The position numbers were made by a program, and so were the translations under genes. The notes under the pieces are model-generated. The model searched no databases. It saw only the letters and a program-made list of their open reading frames with translations, and was not told the DNA's origin. Source: Panagrolaimus kolymaensis (Eukaryota > Nematoda > Chromadorea > Rhabditida > Panagrolaimidae). From it: a stretch of 64,000 bases of DNA. This document shows positions 44,689 through 55,693 of this stretch, in pieces (within the stretch, counting starts at the first letter, position 1; each line of letters begins with the position of its first letter). The stretch lies in NCBI GenBank assembly GCA_028622995.1, contig JAJQJQ010000045.1, positions 62,001 through 126,000 of the forward strand, read 5' to 3'.

Positions 44689-45213
44689 ATCATCCTTTTT
44701 TATCAAAAATATTTTATGTTCTAGAAATTACAATTATAAATATTTTTTTCTTTTTTTCTCTCAGAAATTGTTTTTCCTAAAGCGATTTTTTAAATATGTT
44801 TTTTTTCGTTTTACAGGAGAGCTTTTTCCCAATATCATATTTTTGTGTTTTTATCATTTTTGGTTTTGTACAAACATGTAAAATTTACACGTGTACTATT
44901 TATTTGTCTCTTATATTTTTTTATTAATTAAATTTGAATCATGATCACTTATTTTTAAATTTTTTATTTCTCCTTCCAATTGCTTATTTGTTTTTTTCTT
45001 TCCTCCTTGTAAAAACTTTTGATTAAAAATGGAGGCGTTTTTGTTTTATATAAAAAATTGATAATAAATTTTTAATAAAAAAATGAAAATAAATACTGTA
45101 TTTCCATATAAAAGGAAGGTTTGACAAAAAAAGCAATTCTCGATTCACGAAGAAGAAAATTTAGAATTTCGATTTTAGGAATAATGTAAATTGGAAATGT
45201 AAGAAGAGAGGCT
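44689..45213. other. Intergenic, nothing supported
   Basis: T-rich 3' flank of the receptor gene. No gene. Confidence 0.5.
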
Positions 45214-45406
45214 AGCTACACATACCTCGAGATGGCCTCGGGATCCCCATGCCCCTCCCCCTTCTCAAAAAAAAAATATAACGTAAAATTTTTTTTTCGA
45301 TGTGGTAAGAATGAAAAAAAACAACGTATAATTATACGTTGTTTTTTGACCCCTCCCCCCAAAATTTTGAAAACATCCACCCCCCTAACTCGAGGTATGT
45401 AGCTAC
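45214..45406. mobile_element. MITE-like element with TAGCTACATACCTCGAG ends
   Basis: AGCTACACATACCTCGAG at the left and its complement (without one CA) at 45389-45405 form imperfect terminal inverted repeats. The inside holds C-rich runs (CCCCTCCCCC) and a perfect 32 bp palindrome at 45316-45347 centred on AACGTATAATTATACGTT. Total length is about 190 bp, noncoding. No clear target duplication; the ends could extend a few bases. Confidence 0.65.
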
Positions 45407-45438
45407 ACAGTTAGAAAAACAAAAAAAGAATTTTTTCA

Positions 45439-45514
45439 GGTACCGGCGGGACTCGAACCCGCAACCTTTGGATTAGAAGTCCAACGCGCTAGCTATCCAT
45501 TGCGCCACGGAACC
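45439..45514 (-). tRNA. tRNA-Arg (anticodon TCT), probably aberrant
   Basis: On the minus strand a 76-base cloverleaf runs GGTTCCG...CGGTACC. The anticodon arm is TTGGACTTCTAATCCAA with anticodon TCT. The T arm has GGTTCGAGTCCC, and the B box is intact. Compared with the usual 72-73 base tRNA-Arg, the D loop carries four extra bases (TAGCTAGC where TAGC is expected). The acceptor stem has a T:T mismatch at pair 4. A T-run follows for Pol III termination. It may be a functional odd copy or a tRNA pseudogene. It has no CCA and no intron. Confidence 0.85.
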
Positions 45515-46039
45515 AAACAATTATATAGGTGAATTTTCCCTAGACTTGTGTCAATAAATTACGCATTTCCTTCCACCTTTCATAAACGATCGTTCTTTTT
45601 TACGCAACAAAAGCGAAAAATTTATTTACTTACTAAACCACCAGAAAAATGTTATAACAACTATAATAAATGTTTAGAAACAATAAATCAAAAAAATGAA
45701 GACAACTAAATTACGATTATAAAAATTATAATATCTTATTTCCCAAATGTTTTATTTTGTTTGTTTTTTTCTTCTTCAGAAAGTTAAAATTTTAATTAGT
45801 GGAAAAAAGAAGGCTCCAGAATGATAACAAATTTTATTTTAAAAAACGAATTTACTTTATAAAAACTAAAAAGTACGTACAAACAATTTTCGTTCATCGT
45901 TAAATTTTTTAAATCTCAAATTATTGTCTCTCATATGGCAATGCGTTCTTTGCAGTTCTCGTTGAAAAAAGCTTGATGCAATTTTCCTTAAAATTGTACA
46001 TACACCTCTTTCATTTTATCAAATTTTTTTTTATCAAAG

Positions 46040-48796
46040 ATGACGGCAGTTGTTTCATCTGAATTATCATGGCTAGGTTTAGCTTCAGAGCAAATTGCTG
46101 AGATTCAAAGAAATAAAAAGCTTTATGCCAACCTTACAAACGTTGCAAGTCGAGCTAAAGCTATATCGTCAGATAACCAAGAAACAGTCAAACAGCCATA
46201 TGTAAGTTTTTTTCTTCTTCATTTGGACCTTTTAAAGACCATGTTTTATTTAAGAAAGGATTATTATATACTTTGGCGACTAAAATGAAACCACAAACCA
46301 ATGAATATATTCATACCCTCGTGTCATATATTATGAAAGATAAAATTCGTCAAGAATCTCAAGTGAATGCAGCATTGGAATATCTTTTAAAACACGCTGG
46401 CGAACCTATAAATGATGAAGAATTAAATTCATATTCGGGTGTGGGAATTAATGTTAGTAATGATTTAATTGATGATATCGCTAAGGAAGTAATTCAAAAG
46501 CATATGGAAGAGATAAAAGAAGGAAATTTTTCTAAAAATCGATTGTTAGGTAGGATCAAATTAATCCTTTCCTATTTTGCTTGTTAAAAACAGTTTTTTT
46601 AAACTTATTTTTCTTTATAGCTGAAGTCGCTAATGATCCCCGTCTAAAATGGGCTGCGGGCAATAATGTGCGATTATTATTTGAAGCTCGTCTTATAGAC
46701 ATCACTGGAATCAAAACGATTGAACAACTTATGCCTGGAAAAAAGACAGCCAGTGTTCAAACAAATAAAAAGGGAGAAGCTCCAAAAACTGAGAAGGCTA
46801 AGCCAGCAACAATGAAAGCTTCTGAAGGTATTAATGGATCTGAGAGTATGTCTCTTTTATATATCTTCTTTTCCTTAGCAAGAATCTTTTAGTAATAACT
46901 AATGCGGATTCGATCGATGAACTTTTACGTACTCGAACTCATTTCCACAAAGTTGGAGAAAATTATACTACCGAAGGTTATGTTGTTACTCCATTTACAA
47001 AAGACTTATTAAAAAAGCATGTTGAAGTCGTAAATGGCAAAATTCATACTCGCTTCCCTCCCGAGCCAAATGGAGTTTTGCATATTGGTCATGCAAAAGC
47101 TATCAATATTGATTTTGGTTATGCTAAAGTTAATAATGGGAATTGTTACTTGAGATTCGACGATACAAATCCTGAGAAAGAAGAAGCAAAATTCTTTACT
47201 GCTATTGAAGAAGTTGTTCATTGGTTGAGTAAGCTTTTCTTTACCGCCCTTTTATTTTTTTTTATTAATCTTTTAATTATAGAATATACCCCTTATAAGA
47301 TTACCCATTCAAGTGATAACTTCTATCAACTTTATCTTTGGGCTGTCCAATTAATCAAAGACGATCTAGCTTATGTTTGTCATCAAAAAGTTGAAGAAAT
47401 GCGAGGATTTAATGTTGAAGCTTCTCCATGGCGGGATCGTCCAATTCACGAAAATTTGGAATTGTTTGAAAATATGAAACTTGGTCTCTTCGACGAAGGT
47501 GAAGCTACTCTTCGTTTAAAACATATCCTTGAAGAAGGAAAAGTCGATCCTGTTGCATATCGCGTAAAATTTGTTCCACATCATCGAACTGGAAATGATT
47601 GGTGCATTTATCCAACTTATGATTACACTCATTGCTTGTGTGATTCAATCGAAAACATTACTCACAGCTTGTGCACAAAAGAATTCCAATCTCGTCGAAG
47701 CAGTTATTATTGGTTATGCAATGCTTTAAAAGTTTATTGCCCGGTTCAATGGGAATACAGTCGATTAAGTGTCAATTATACAATCACTTCTAAAAGAAAA
47801 ATAGCCAAGTTGATCCAAAATCGGATTGTTAGGTAGTAATCGTTTTCATTAATATACTTTATAAAAATTTATCGAATTCTAGAGATTATGATGATCCACG
47901 CCTTTTCACTCTTACTGGTCTTCGTCGACGAGGTATTCCAGCGGAAGCTATCAATAATTTTGTTGCTAAACTTGGTTTAACTGTTGCTCAAACTGCCGTC
48001 GATCCAGCAATGCTCGATGCTTCAGTTCGAGATTATTTAAATCTCAATGCTTCTCGTACAATGGCAGTTTTGGAACCTTTGAAGGTAGTTATTGAAAATT
48101 TTAAAGAACTCAATATACCTTCAACTATCGAAGTTCCTGATTTTCCCACGGATCCAAACCGAAAAGAAAATCATTCAGTCGCTTTCGATGGTACAGTATT
48201 TATTGAAAAAAGTGATTTCCATCTTATTGGAGAAAAAGGTTTTCGTCGAATGACCCCTACACAAACAGTTGGATTGAAATATGTTGGACTTGTTCTTAGT
48301 TTTATTACAGCAACTGAAGTTTGTCATTTTTAGTATTTCAAAACTATTAAAATAAATCTTTGATACTTTTTTAGGACGATAAGGGCAATGTTCTTGAAAT
48401 CATTGTTCGTGCTGACCCTTTAGCCGCTGATAATAAACCAAAGGCATTTATTCATTGGGTTGCTAAACCACTTTTTGTTGAAGTTCGTCTTTATGAACGT
48501 TTGTTTATGCACAAAAATCCAGAGGATCCACAAGAATGTCCAGGCGGTTTCTTGAATGACTGTAACCCCAACTCGATTACTGTGATTCATAATTGCGCTG
48601 TGGACCATTATTTGTCAAAGGCAAAAGTGTTTGAAAGCTTCCAATTTGAGCGCACTGGTTATTTTGCTGTTGATCCTGATTCAAAAGACAAAGGATATGT
48701 AAGTTTTCGGTTATTTTATTGATTGTTTGACTAAAGCAATTTTTTTAGCTTGTTTTTAATCGTACTGTCCTTTTGAAAGAAGATGCAGGAAAATAA
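46040..48796 (+). CDS. qars-1: Cytosolic glutaminyl-tRNA synthetase (791 aa)
   Basis: Class I enzyme charging tRNA-Gln. Exons 46040-46201, 46255-46549, 46621-46845, 46893-47228, 47283-47832, 47883-48318, 48375-48698 and 48749-48796 give 792 codons, close to the animal length of about 775. The N-terminal tRNA-binding region (residues 1-200) includes [16 protein letters not shown] and [13 protein letters not shown] Lys-rich hinge follows. The catalytic core begins [19 protein letters not shown] (HIGH motif), [48 protein letters not shown] and a KMSKS-equivalent [30 protein letters not shown] follows, then the beta-barrel anticodon-binding domain, ending [13 protein letters not shown]. No defects seen. 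The symbol follows the worm naming of the family. Confidence 0.95.
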
Positions 48797-49287
48797 ATTA
48801 CCTTGGTAAACATTATATTGTTATTAAAGTTTTGTTAATTAATAAAAATGATTTTATTTAAATGAAAAATTATGTTACTATAAAATTAAATTTGCACTAC
48901 GAAACTTTACGTAAATAGGTGTTATAACTTTACCGATTTGACATTATCGTGGCGGATGTATTACAGTAGAACCAAAAATTATAATCCACTTAAATAACTC
49001 TTATCAATGTCTCATTTATATTTCTTTTAGTTTTTTATTAAGGGTCACTCAATCATCGAAGATAAAAAAAGTTGAATGCAACAACAAATTTTATTTATCT
49101 AATCTCTTTCTGAGGCATGCCAATCTTTGGTTGGCTATTATCTGTTTTTCGGTTAATTTGACTAACAGCAATGAAAGTATATATCATACGCGTCATTATT
49201 GACTTTCCCTAACACTACACAGCTTAGTAAAAGTTCAACCCCCAATAAGAAAGGACAGAAATTTTTTTTATATCCTAATCTTTTAGT
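48797..49287. other. Intergenic, nothing supported
   Basis: 3' flank of the synthetase gene, AT-rich. AATAAA lies near 48840. Confidence 0.5.
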
Positions 49288-49804
49288 TTGGAGTTTTTAT
49301 TTTTATTAAAAAAAACCTTGCTTTGCTTTGAGTATATTTTCATTTACTTTTTGAGTCAAAATGAACCGATTTGTTATCATCTTTTTGGGTATATTTACCA
49401 TTATTTGATTTCCAAACTTCGAATTCATAAAATTTTTATTGCAGGAAATGTGAGTGTAAAAATTATTTTTTATTTATTTTTTTTTTTTATTTTTAAGCTT
49501 GTTTATGAAATTGAAACTGTTGTTTTGGTTGGAATTTTTATCAAGCAAGTTGTTGGCCGCTTACAATACCTTAAATACGGTTAATCAAATTTAGAAGAAA
49601 AACATAAAATAAAAATAATAATAATTAATTGCAATAAAAATTAATTTAGATGTTAAAGGTCACGTCATTGTTGCTACTCTATTAGCGTTGGAATCATTTT
49701 TTGCATTTGGAGCCATTATTATCCTTTACAAAATGCGCAACAATGGTAAAACAGAAGCCATGTATAAAAAAATAAATTCCTCCTTGAATGAAAATGTAGT
49801 ATAA
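49288..49804 (+). CDS. Four-TM family copy A, N-terminal exon incomplete
   Basis: First visible copy of the tandem family. Three exon-like pieces splice in the family phases (0 then 1): up to 49449, 49498-49579 and 49650-49804. Exon 1 ends GYIYHYLISKLRIHKIFIAG, matching the family TM2/loop IIIYHYVIAKTAFYNFAIFG. Exon 2 is VYEIETVVLVGIFIKQVVGR. Exon 3 is VKGHVIVATLLALESFFAFG, GAIIILYKM and a hydrophilic tail. No in-frame ATG and none of the family start (ME/MDxRHxxFFxFV) is seen, although the frame is open from 49288. Either a diverged gene with an unseen first exon or a decaying copy. Confidence 0.5.
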
Positions 49805-50303
49805 GTTTTTTAACTTTTTGCTAACAAACTTTATTCATTTTTTTAATTTAAAATTTTGTACATTTTCCGCTCGAAAAATGATTGTATCTTTCTCCACTTA
49901 TTTTTTGTGATTTTTTAATAATTTTTTTGTATCATTGGCAAAATAAATTTTGTTCTCGTTTTTTGACTTCTGTTTGATTTTCCAGTTGAGATTATTTTTT
50001 TTAGTTTGCAGGAATATAAACTATCGAATATGTACATATCAAAAGTTTCTTTTTTGAAGAAAGAAAAAAAAAGAACTTAAGCAAAAAGAATTTTTTTTGT
50101 CAGCATGCCTGTTTTAAAACAAGTTATATTTATTTATTATCGATGGAATAATCTTACAGTTGTTTTTTTTTCTTCAATAAACTTCAATCATTTTTACAAA
50201 AGATTATAATCTTGATAATTAATGACTTTGAGTTTTTCCTTAAAATGTTTCCATTTTTTTGTGTCAAATTAATTTAGTTTACAAAACTTTTTTGTTTTCC
50301 AAA

Positions 50304-50698
50304 ATGCCTATCATTTATAAAATTTCCTTTGTTGGCGTGGTAAGTTAAAAAACAATATATTTTTTAGTTCATGAAAACCATCTTTGTATTTTTTTTAGTT
50401 CACTTATATTTTACAAAGTCCAGCTTTCACATTTGCATTTATTAAACAAAATGTTGAAAATTTTCTTAATCTCCCAATTTCCTAGAAAGAGGTAAATAAA
50501 ATCAACTTTTTTTCTTTTCTTTTCTTTTTTTAAACTTAAAAAAATCAACTTTTAGAAGCAGATTAATTTGCAATTGGTTCCATTGTTATTATGATTGAAA
50601 TTTTTTGTTCATTTGGCCAGTTTTGGTTTTGTACAAAAATCAAAAAGCTGAAAAGCTTCGTAAAAAGAATATTTTACTTTTGGAATAAAAAACAATGA
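50304..50698 (+). pseudogene. Four-TM family copy B, broken
   Basis: Remnants in family order: MPIIYKISFVGV|GTAAG (end of exon 1, 50304-50339), FTYILQSPAFTFAFIKQNVE (exon 2, from 50399) running into a TAG just before its donor, and AIGSIVIMIEIFCSFGQFWF (exon 3) ending at 50698. The first TM and most of exon 1 are missing and exon 2 carries a stop. Its position between copies A and C supports decay in place. Confidence 0.6.
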
Positions 50699-51212
50699 TG
50701 CAAACAATATAATTTGAGGATATTTTTTTCTTTTCTAAAGTAATAAGATTTTAGAAATTAACTTTTTTATTTTGTTTTATTTTTTTCTTCGCTGCTGTAA
50801 CTTTCGAAAATATGAATAAAGCTTTTCTTTTTACTTCCCCTTCTTTATTAACGTGCATTTTTTTTGTTATTGTTGTTTTTGGGGATGAGAAGCTGTTTAT
50901 TTTTTTTTCACCACCATTATTTAAGAATAACAAGATCGAGAACTTGTGATAGATGGTACATTGCTTTCTTCAAAAAAACAAGTCTAAAACATTCAAAACA
51001 ATGATGCATAAAGGTGCTCAATAAAAAACAGAAAAATAAAAGCCAATAAAAAAAGTACAAAATTTGCTTCCTTTTTTTTTTTATCTTTTTTTTGTTTCTT
51101 GTGTAAATTTTCAAGCTTTTTGAAAAAAAATTTCCTTTTTGAAGTTTTCTGATTTCAACTTGGAGAAAAGTTTTTACATTTATCATTCTCAAATTTCAGC
51201 AATAAAAAAACC

Positions 51213-51806
51213 ATGAAACTTCCCCATTCAAACTTTTTTGTTTTTGTTGCATTTTGGAATATTTTTGACTGCTTAAAAAATAGATTAGCTCTTTTTGCAA
51301 TTTATTCGATTCAAGAAAGCAGATATGATATATTTTGCTTGTATCTTTCAACTTTTATTGGGAAGCTTTTTATTTGTGCATGCTTTGTTAATCTTATTTA
51401 CCACAAGGCAATTATTGATTTTCGCCATTATAAATTTTATCTGATTGGAGGAGTAAGAATTTTCTTGGGGATTTTATAGATCAAAAAATTCACTTTAAAC
51501 AATTATTTTTTAGTATGCTTACGTTATTCAAGCAACTTTGGTAGCCGCTATATTTTTTATTCAAATATATATAACTAGAAATGATTTTAGTAGTAAATCA
51601 GGTAGGAATTATATTTTAAGTTTCTTTTTTTTATATTAAACTCTTCTTTATTTGTAGGTTCATTAGCAACCACATTTTCCACTGTGTTCATCGAAATTGA
51701 AACCGTCTCTGCTTATCAAGCCCTCATGATTCTTGATAAATTTTATGAACGTGGTGGCATCATCATTGACAATAAAAATAATGGCGGCGAACTTTCTCTT
51801 ATTTGA
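51213..51806 (+). CDS. Four-TM family copy C (158 aa)
   Basis: Exons 51213-51452, 51514-51601 and 51658-51806, intron phases 0 and 1 as in the other copies. Start MKLPHSNFFVFVAFWNIFDC matches the family signature (small, His, FF-F-V-x-x-W-N). Four hydrophobic stretches are at about residues 6-28, 48-66, 80-100 and 110-132. Loop IYHKAIIDF replaces the family IYHxxI. The C-terminus is hydrophilic (FYERGGIIIDNKNNGGELSL). AAATTTCAG lies 14 bases before the ATG, a likely trans-splice site. No known domain. Localisation is inferred as membrane; function unknown. Confidence 0.75.
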
Positions 51807-52234
51807 AACAACATTTTTACACAAATTTAAAAACTCAATTTTAATTGGATTTGTTATTATTATTACTTAATTTTCTTTGTCCAAAAAACTGTTTCCATTT
51901 TATTAAATTATGATTTTTTCCTAATTTTTTTTATGTTTTTTTTGTTTAAAAAAGAGATCGTAGATTGCTCTTTTTTTCTTATAAAAATTATGATTAAAAA
52001 AAACACCATTTTGTTGCGGAACACATCACTTTTTGCAAAAATAAAAATTAAATTCCAATGAAAAATTTTTTTATCTAACCAAAGATTGATTGAAATATTG
52101 TAAATCTTTTCATAAATTCATTTTTCTTTTCAAGAACTTTAATTTTTTTTCTTGAATGCTATGGAATTCTTACAGATTTTGCTCTTTTTTTTTTTATTAA
52201 GTATGGATAATAATAAAAATTTTATAGGCAAATT
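51807..52234. other. Intergenic between copies C and D
   Basis: AT-rich spacer. TTTTATAG ends at 52227, 7 bp before the copy D ATG, and may be its trans-splice site. Confidence 0.45.
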
Positions 52235-53202
52235 ATGGATAACTTCCATTTCTTTTTCTTCTTATTTGTTTGTGCATGGAATTTTTTTGGTGTTGGATTA
52301 CTTTTGGAATTTTTTTTATAAGCCGATCAAGAAGCAACGAAAATTTTATCCTTGCATTATTTATTCTTGTCAAAATTTTTGCTGTGCCCTATTTCATAAA
52401 AAAAGTTCATGAACTTTTTAGAAAAGAAAGTGAACTTTTCCATTCAAGACCGAGATTTGTCAAACGAAAAAAGTTCATGAACTTTTTAGAAAAGAAAGTG
52501 AACTTTTCCATTCAAGACCGAGATTTGTCAAACGAAAAAAGTTCATGAACTTTTTCTGCGTGTAATTTTTTTTCCCATTAAAAAAAGTTCATGAACTTTT
52601 TTCGTTTGACAAATCTCGGTCTTGAATGGAAAAGTTCACTTTCTTTTCTAAAAAGTTCATGAACTTTTTTTATGAAATAGGGCACTGGTCTATCTATTGT
52701 CAGCATTATTTATCATTACATTATTTCGAAAATTTGTAAATTATTTAAAGTGGCGCTTATTGGAACTGTAAGTTTCTCGCTTTTATTTTATTTTTGAATT
52801 TTTTTTTCGGCTTTCTAATGCATTTTTCGAATGGCAAATTTCTAATGATTTTGGGTTTGGGTGTTTCGCTACAAAAACTTTAAATAATGGCGCCGTCTCG
52901 ATTTTTTAAAATCCCTAAAAAATGACTTAAATTTTTTTTGACATTTCATTTTTTAATTTTTCTATGCCATTCAAACAACCTACATAGTTGGTCGAGTAAT
53001 TATTCATTATTTCAAATTAACAGAATTGCCTCGTAAGCTAATTTGTTTTATTTTTTACAGAAAATTCTTTTTTCAAATTTCTTTCATTTCAGACGCTTTT
53101 GAATTTGTTACATTATCAATCGAAGCAATTACAGCTTTTGGAGCTATCCTTCTTATTTTGAAAATTTACAATCATGAACGATCAATTAAAAGTCCCATCT
53201 AA
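52235..53202 (+). pseudogene. Four-TM family copy D, interrupted by a foldback element
   Basis: Opens MDNFHFFFFLFVCAWNFFGV in exact family style. A T8 run (52310-52317) then puts the frame into TAA; the family-like sequence continues in the +1 frame (ISRSRSNENFILALFILVKI). The exon is then split by a 300 bp foldback element (52385-52684) with a CTG duplication. Past it the frame resumes GLSIVSIIYHYIISKICKLF, GTAAGT at 52768, an exon-2-like FYAIQTTYIVGRVIIHYF with no AG acceptor before it, and exon 3 (53093-53202) AFEFVTLSIEAITAFGAILL. Three lesions support a pseudogene, though the homopolymer shift could be a sequencing error. Confidence 0.75.
52382..52687. mobile_element. 300 bp foldback element inserted in a coding exon, CTG target duplication
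   Basis: The element 52385-52684 starts TGCCCTATTTCAT and ends with the reverse complement, bounded by CTG on both sides (52382-52384 and 52685-52687). The left half contains a 68 bp unit twice in tandem (GTTCATGAACTTTTTAGAAA..., period 68: 52405, 52473, then a third partial at 52541). The right half holds one inverted copy. Each unit has a GTTCATGAAC palindrome. It is noncoding and lies in exon 1 of four-TM copy D. Confidence 0.85.
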
Positions 53203-53810
53203 ACAAAAACATGGCTTTGATAAATGCTTTCCATTTTTTTAAATTTTCATTTCTTTGCTCGTTTTTTTGTCTTACAAACTTATTGCGTTTTTTTCTTTGA
53301 GAACTTTTATGAGAGATTTCTGATTTTGTTCACCTATTTTTCTTGTGGGAAAATAAAAAATTTAAAAAATATCATCTTGCGGAACACATTTTTTTTACAA
53401 AAACAAGAAAGCGGATGTTTATTTCTTTGCTTTATCTCTTTTCAATGTTTCATTGCACGCAATTGTATCGAAGTAGGAAGATAAAAAGTGAAGATTATTA
53501 AATCAAACCAAATCGCAAGAAAAAAAAGAGAAGGAAATGTTAGCATTTTGCAAATCTTCATTTTTTTTGTCGTTCGATGAAGAAGAAAAAATTGTCGTCG
53601 TTGAAGAATCTTTCTTTTTCTTCATATTTTTTGATTTGTTTTTTCTAAAATATTTGAATTGCTTTTAAAACATTGGCACCATATTTTCCTCCTAACATTA
53701 ATAACAAAAGATGTTAATTTTTTATTTTTTTGCATGGTTTTTTTATTTAAAAAATATTATTAATTATATATCCGTGAAAAGACCTCTAATTCTAGGAACA
53801 AAAGAAAACC
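53203..53810. other. Intergenic between copies D and E
   Basis: T-rich. Frames at 53224-53484 and 53711-53917 lack family or splice features. ATTCTAG ends at 53796, 14 bp before the copy E ATG, and is a possible trans-splice acceptor. Confidence 0.45.
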
Positions 53811-54379
53811 ATGGAATTGCGTCATTTGATCTTTTTCACCTTCGTTGCATTTTGGAATGTATTCGTTGGTGGACTCTTTTTTGGCAGTTTTATTACCAAC
53901 AAAAGCAATATGGATGATTGCCGCCCATTGATCCTCATTATTGGAAAAGCCATGATTGGTCCATGCTTCGCCTTTATTATTTATCATCATCTTATTTCCA
54001 CAATTCGTTTATATAAAATTGCTCTTGTTGGATTAGTAGGTTTTCTTTTTTGGCACCCATTTTGTTTTCCAAAAAAATGGAAATCTTATAGGTTGCTTTA
54101 ATTGTTGAAGCTTTATTCCTAATTTTCTGGACATTCTCATTTCTTACCAGTTCTTCAGCCGGTCCAAGAATGGGTAAGAAAATATTATTACTTTTCTTAA
54201 ATAAAAGATTTTGAAAAAGCATTTTTTTAGAAAGTCGTGAACTCGCCCTTGTCCTTCTTTTGGTTGCTCTCGAAGTCGTCTCAGCTTTTCGATCCGTCAC
54301 CATTCTTTGTAAACTCCACAAAGTTCAATGCAAAAAGAACGTGGCAGCTTTTTTTTCAAATATTGAACAGCCAGCTTAA
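53811..54379 (+). CDS. Four-TM family copy E (151 aa)
   Basis: Exons 53811-54035, 54092-54173 and 54231-54379, phases 0 and 1. Starts MELRHLIFFTFVAFWNVFVG; TM2 ends CFAFIIYHHLISTIRLYKIA; exon 2 is ALIVEALFLIFWTFSFLTSS; exon 3 is ELALVLLLVALEVVSAFRSV with a Lys/Cys-containing cytosolic-type tail (KLHKVQCKKN). All splice sites are consensus and there are no stops. Same architecture as copies C, F and G. Four-pass membrane protein of unknown function. Confidence 0.78.
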
Positions 54380-55138
54380 CTTTTTTCATTGTATTTTTTT
54401 ATTTTAAACTGTACTTTAATTTTTTTTAAACTTTATTTCAACTTTTTATTTTTACTTTGGAGTTTTAAATGTATTTTTATATTTTTTCTTAATAAAATTT
54501 TAATGATGCATTACTCTCGATTTTATTGGGTCTTACTGTATTTTACAATGCATTGTTAACAAAAAAAAAAGAAAAAAAAGAACTGCGAACAATTTTTTTT
54601 GTCGATAAAAAAGTGAGAAAGAGAAAGCGACCTTTCAAGTAAACTTTTTTTTCAGCGAACGAATGGAATGTGAAGAGCGGATATTTTGATTTATTTTTTT
54701 TCTAAACAATAAAGTGCAATAACGATATGTTAAGAAAAAAATTCGCCTTTTCTTTTACAACTTTCTTAGGCAGATATATTTCAAAAAACCATGTCAGCTA
54801 TGCAACAACAACAAAAAAAAGTCGATGAAAAAAGATCATATCAAAGTCAGCAAAAAAAAAATATCGAAAAGGAATGTTTAAGTTGCTTTTTTCATTCGTT
54901 GAAAAAAAAGAGAAGATTAGTTTTTGTTGAGCTTTCAAAATTTTAAGATAAATTTTTTGATAAATTTTTTTCTCCTGTTTTTTAAATTTTACTATGAATT
55001 TCGATAGACAAATTACTCCAGTTGTAAAAATACATATTTGTTTTCCCTTTATTTTGTCGTTTCTTTTAACGCGTTTGATTTTTGTCATTAGCTTTTTTTC
55101 GTGAAAAATTATTATTACCTTTTTTTTCCAGCAATATT
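54380..55138. other. Intergenic between copies E and F
   Basis: AT-rich. TTTTTTTTCCAG ends at 55131, 7 bp before the copy F ATG, a good trans-splice acceptor candidate. No gene in between. Confidence 0.5.
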
Positions 55139-55693
55139 ATGGATCAACGCCATATTCTCTTTTTTGCATTTGTTTGCAGTTGGAATATTTTTTGTTGTGG
55201 ATTTCTTTTTTCTGAACTCATGCGTTTCAAAACTGCAGAAAATCCTCAACATCTCCTTTCCGCCGCCGTAATTCTCAAATTATTTTTTGGTTTATCTTAC
55301 TTCGTTATTATTTATCACCATGTCATTGACAAAAGCCGATTCTATACTTTTTCACTTTGCGGAGTTGTAAGTTAAAACCCATTCATCTTTTTGCGAGAGT
55401 GAAAGTTTTCTTTTTTTTTCCAGGTTGCTTTTGTTTTGCAAGCCTCATTATTCATTTCTTCAGCTTTGGTTCGACTTATGAAAGAAAAAACTTGTCCACG
55501 TAAGACTCATTCTTTCTTATTTCTATTTCGATAATTTTTCTATCTTTTTTTAGCCGCCACTGACCTTGCGATTGGATTTACTCTTCTCGGTATTGAAGGA
55601 ATTTGCTCTTTAGGATCAGCTTTCATTCTTAGTAGAATCCTTAAATCTGACCCAATTCGAAAAAGCAATGGTGAACATATCATTTTTCCTTAA
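55139..55693 (+). CDS. Four-TM family copy F (147 aa)
   Basis: Exons 55139-55366, 55424-55499 and 55554-55693. Starts MDQRHILFFAFVCSWNIFCC, then GFLFSELMRFKTAENPQHLL, LKLFFGLSYFVIIYHHVIDK, VAFVLQASLFISSALVRLMK and IGFTLLGIEGICSLGSAFIL. It is closest to copy G (SELMxxKxAExPxHxLS in both). Four hydrophobic segments, short loops, no N-glycosylation sequon in the first loop, and a charged C-terminus (KSDPIRKSNG). Splice sites consensus, frame intact. Confidence 0.8.

Noticed and set aside
50917..51192. 91-codon minus-strand frame with one hydrophobic segment
   Set aside because: Lys/Phe homopolymer composition and antisense to the promoter of four-TM copy C.
52401..52660. Regular 68 bp repeats considered as a CRISPR-like array
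   Set aside because: Only two full direct copies with no spacers, and they are part of a foldback transposon; nuclear eukaryotic context.
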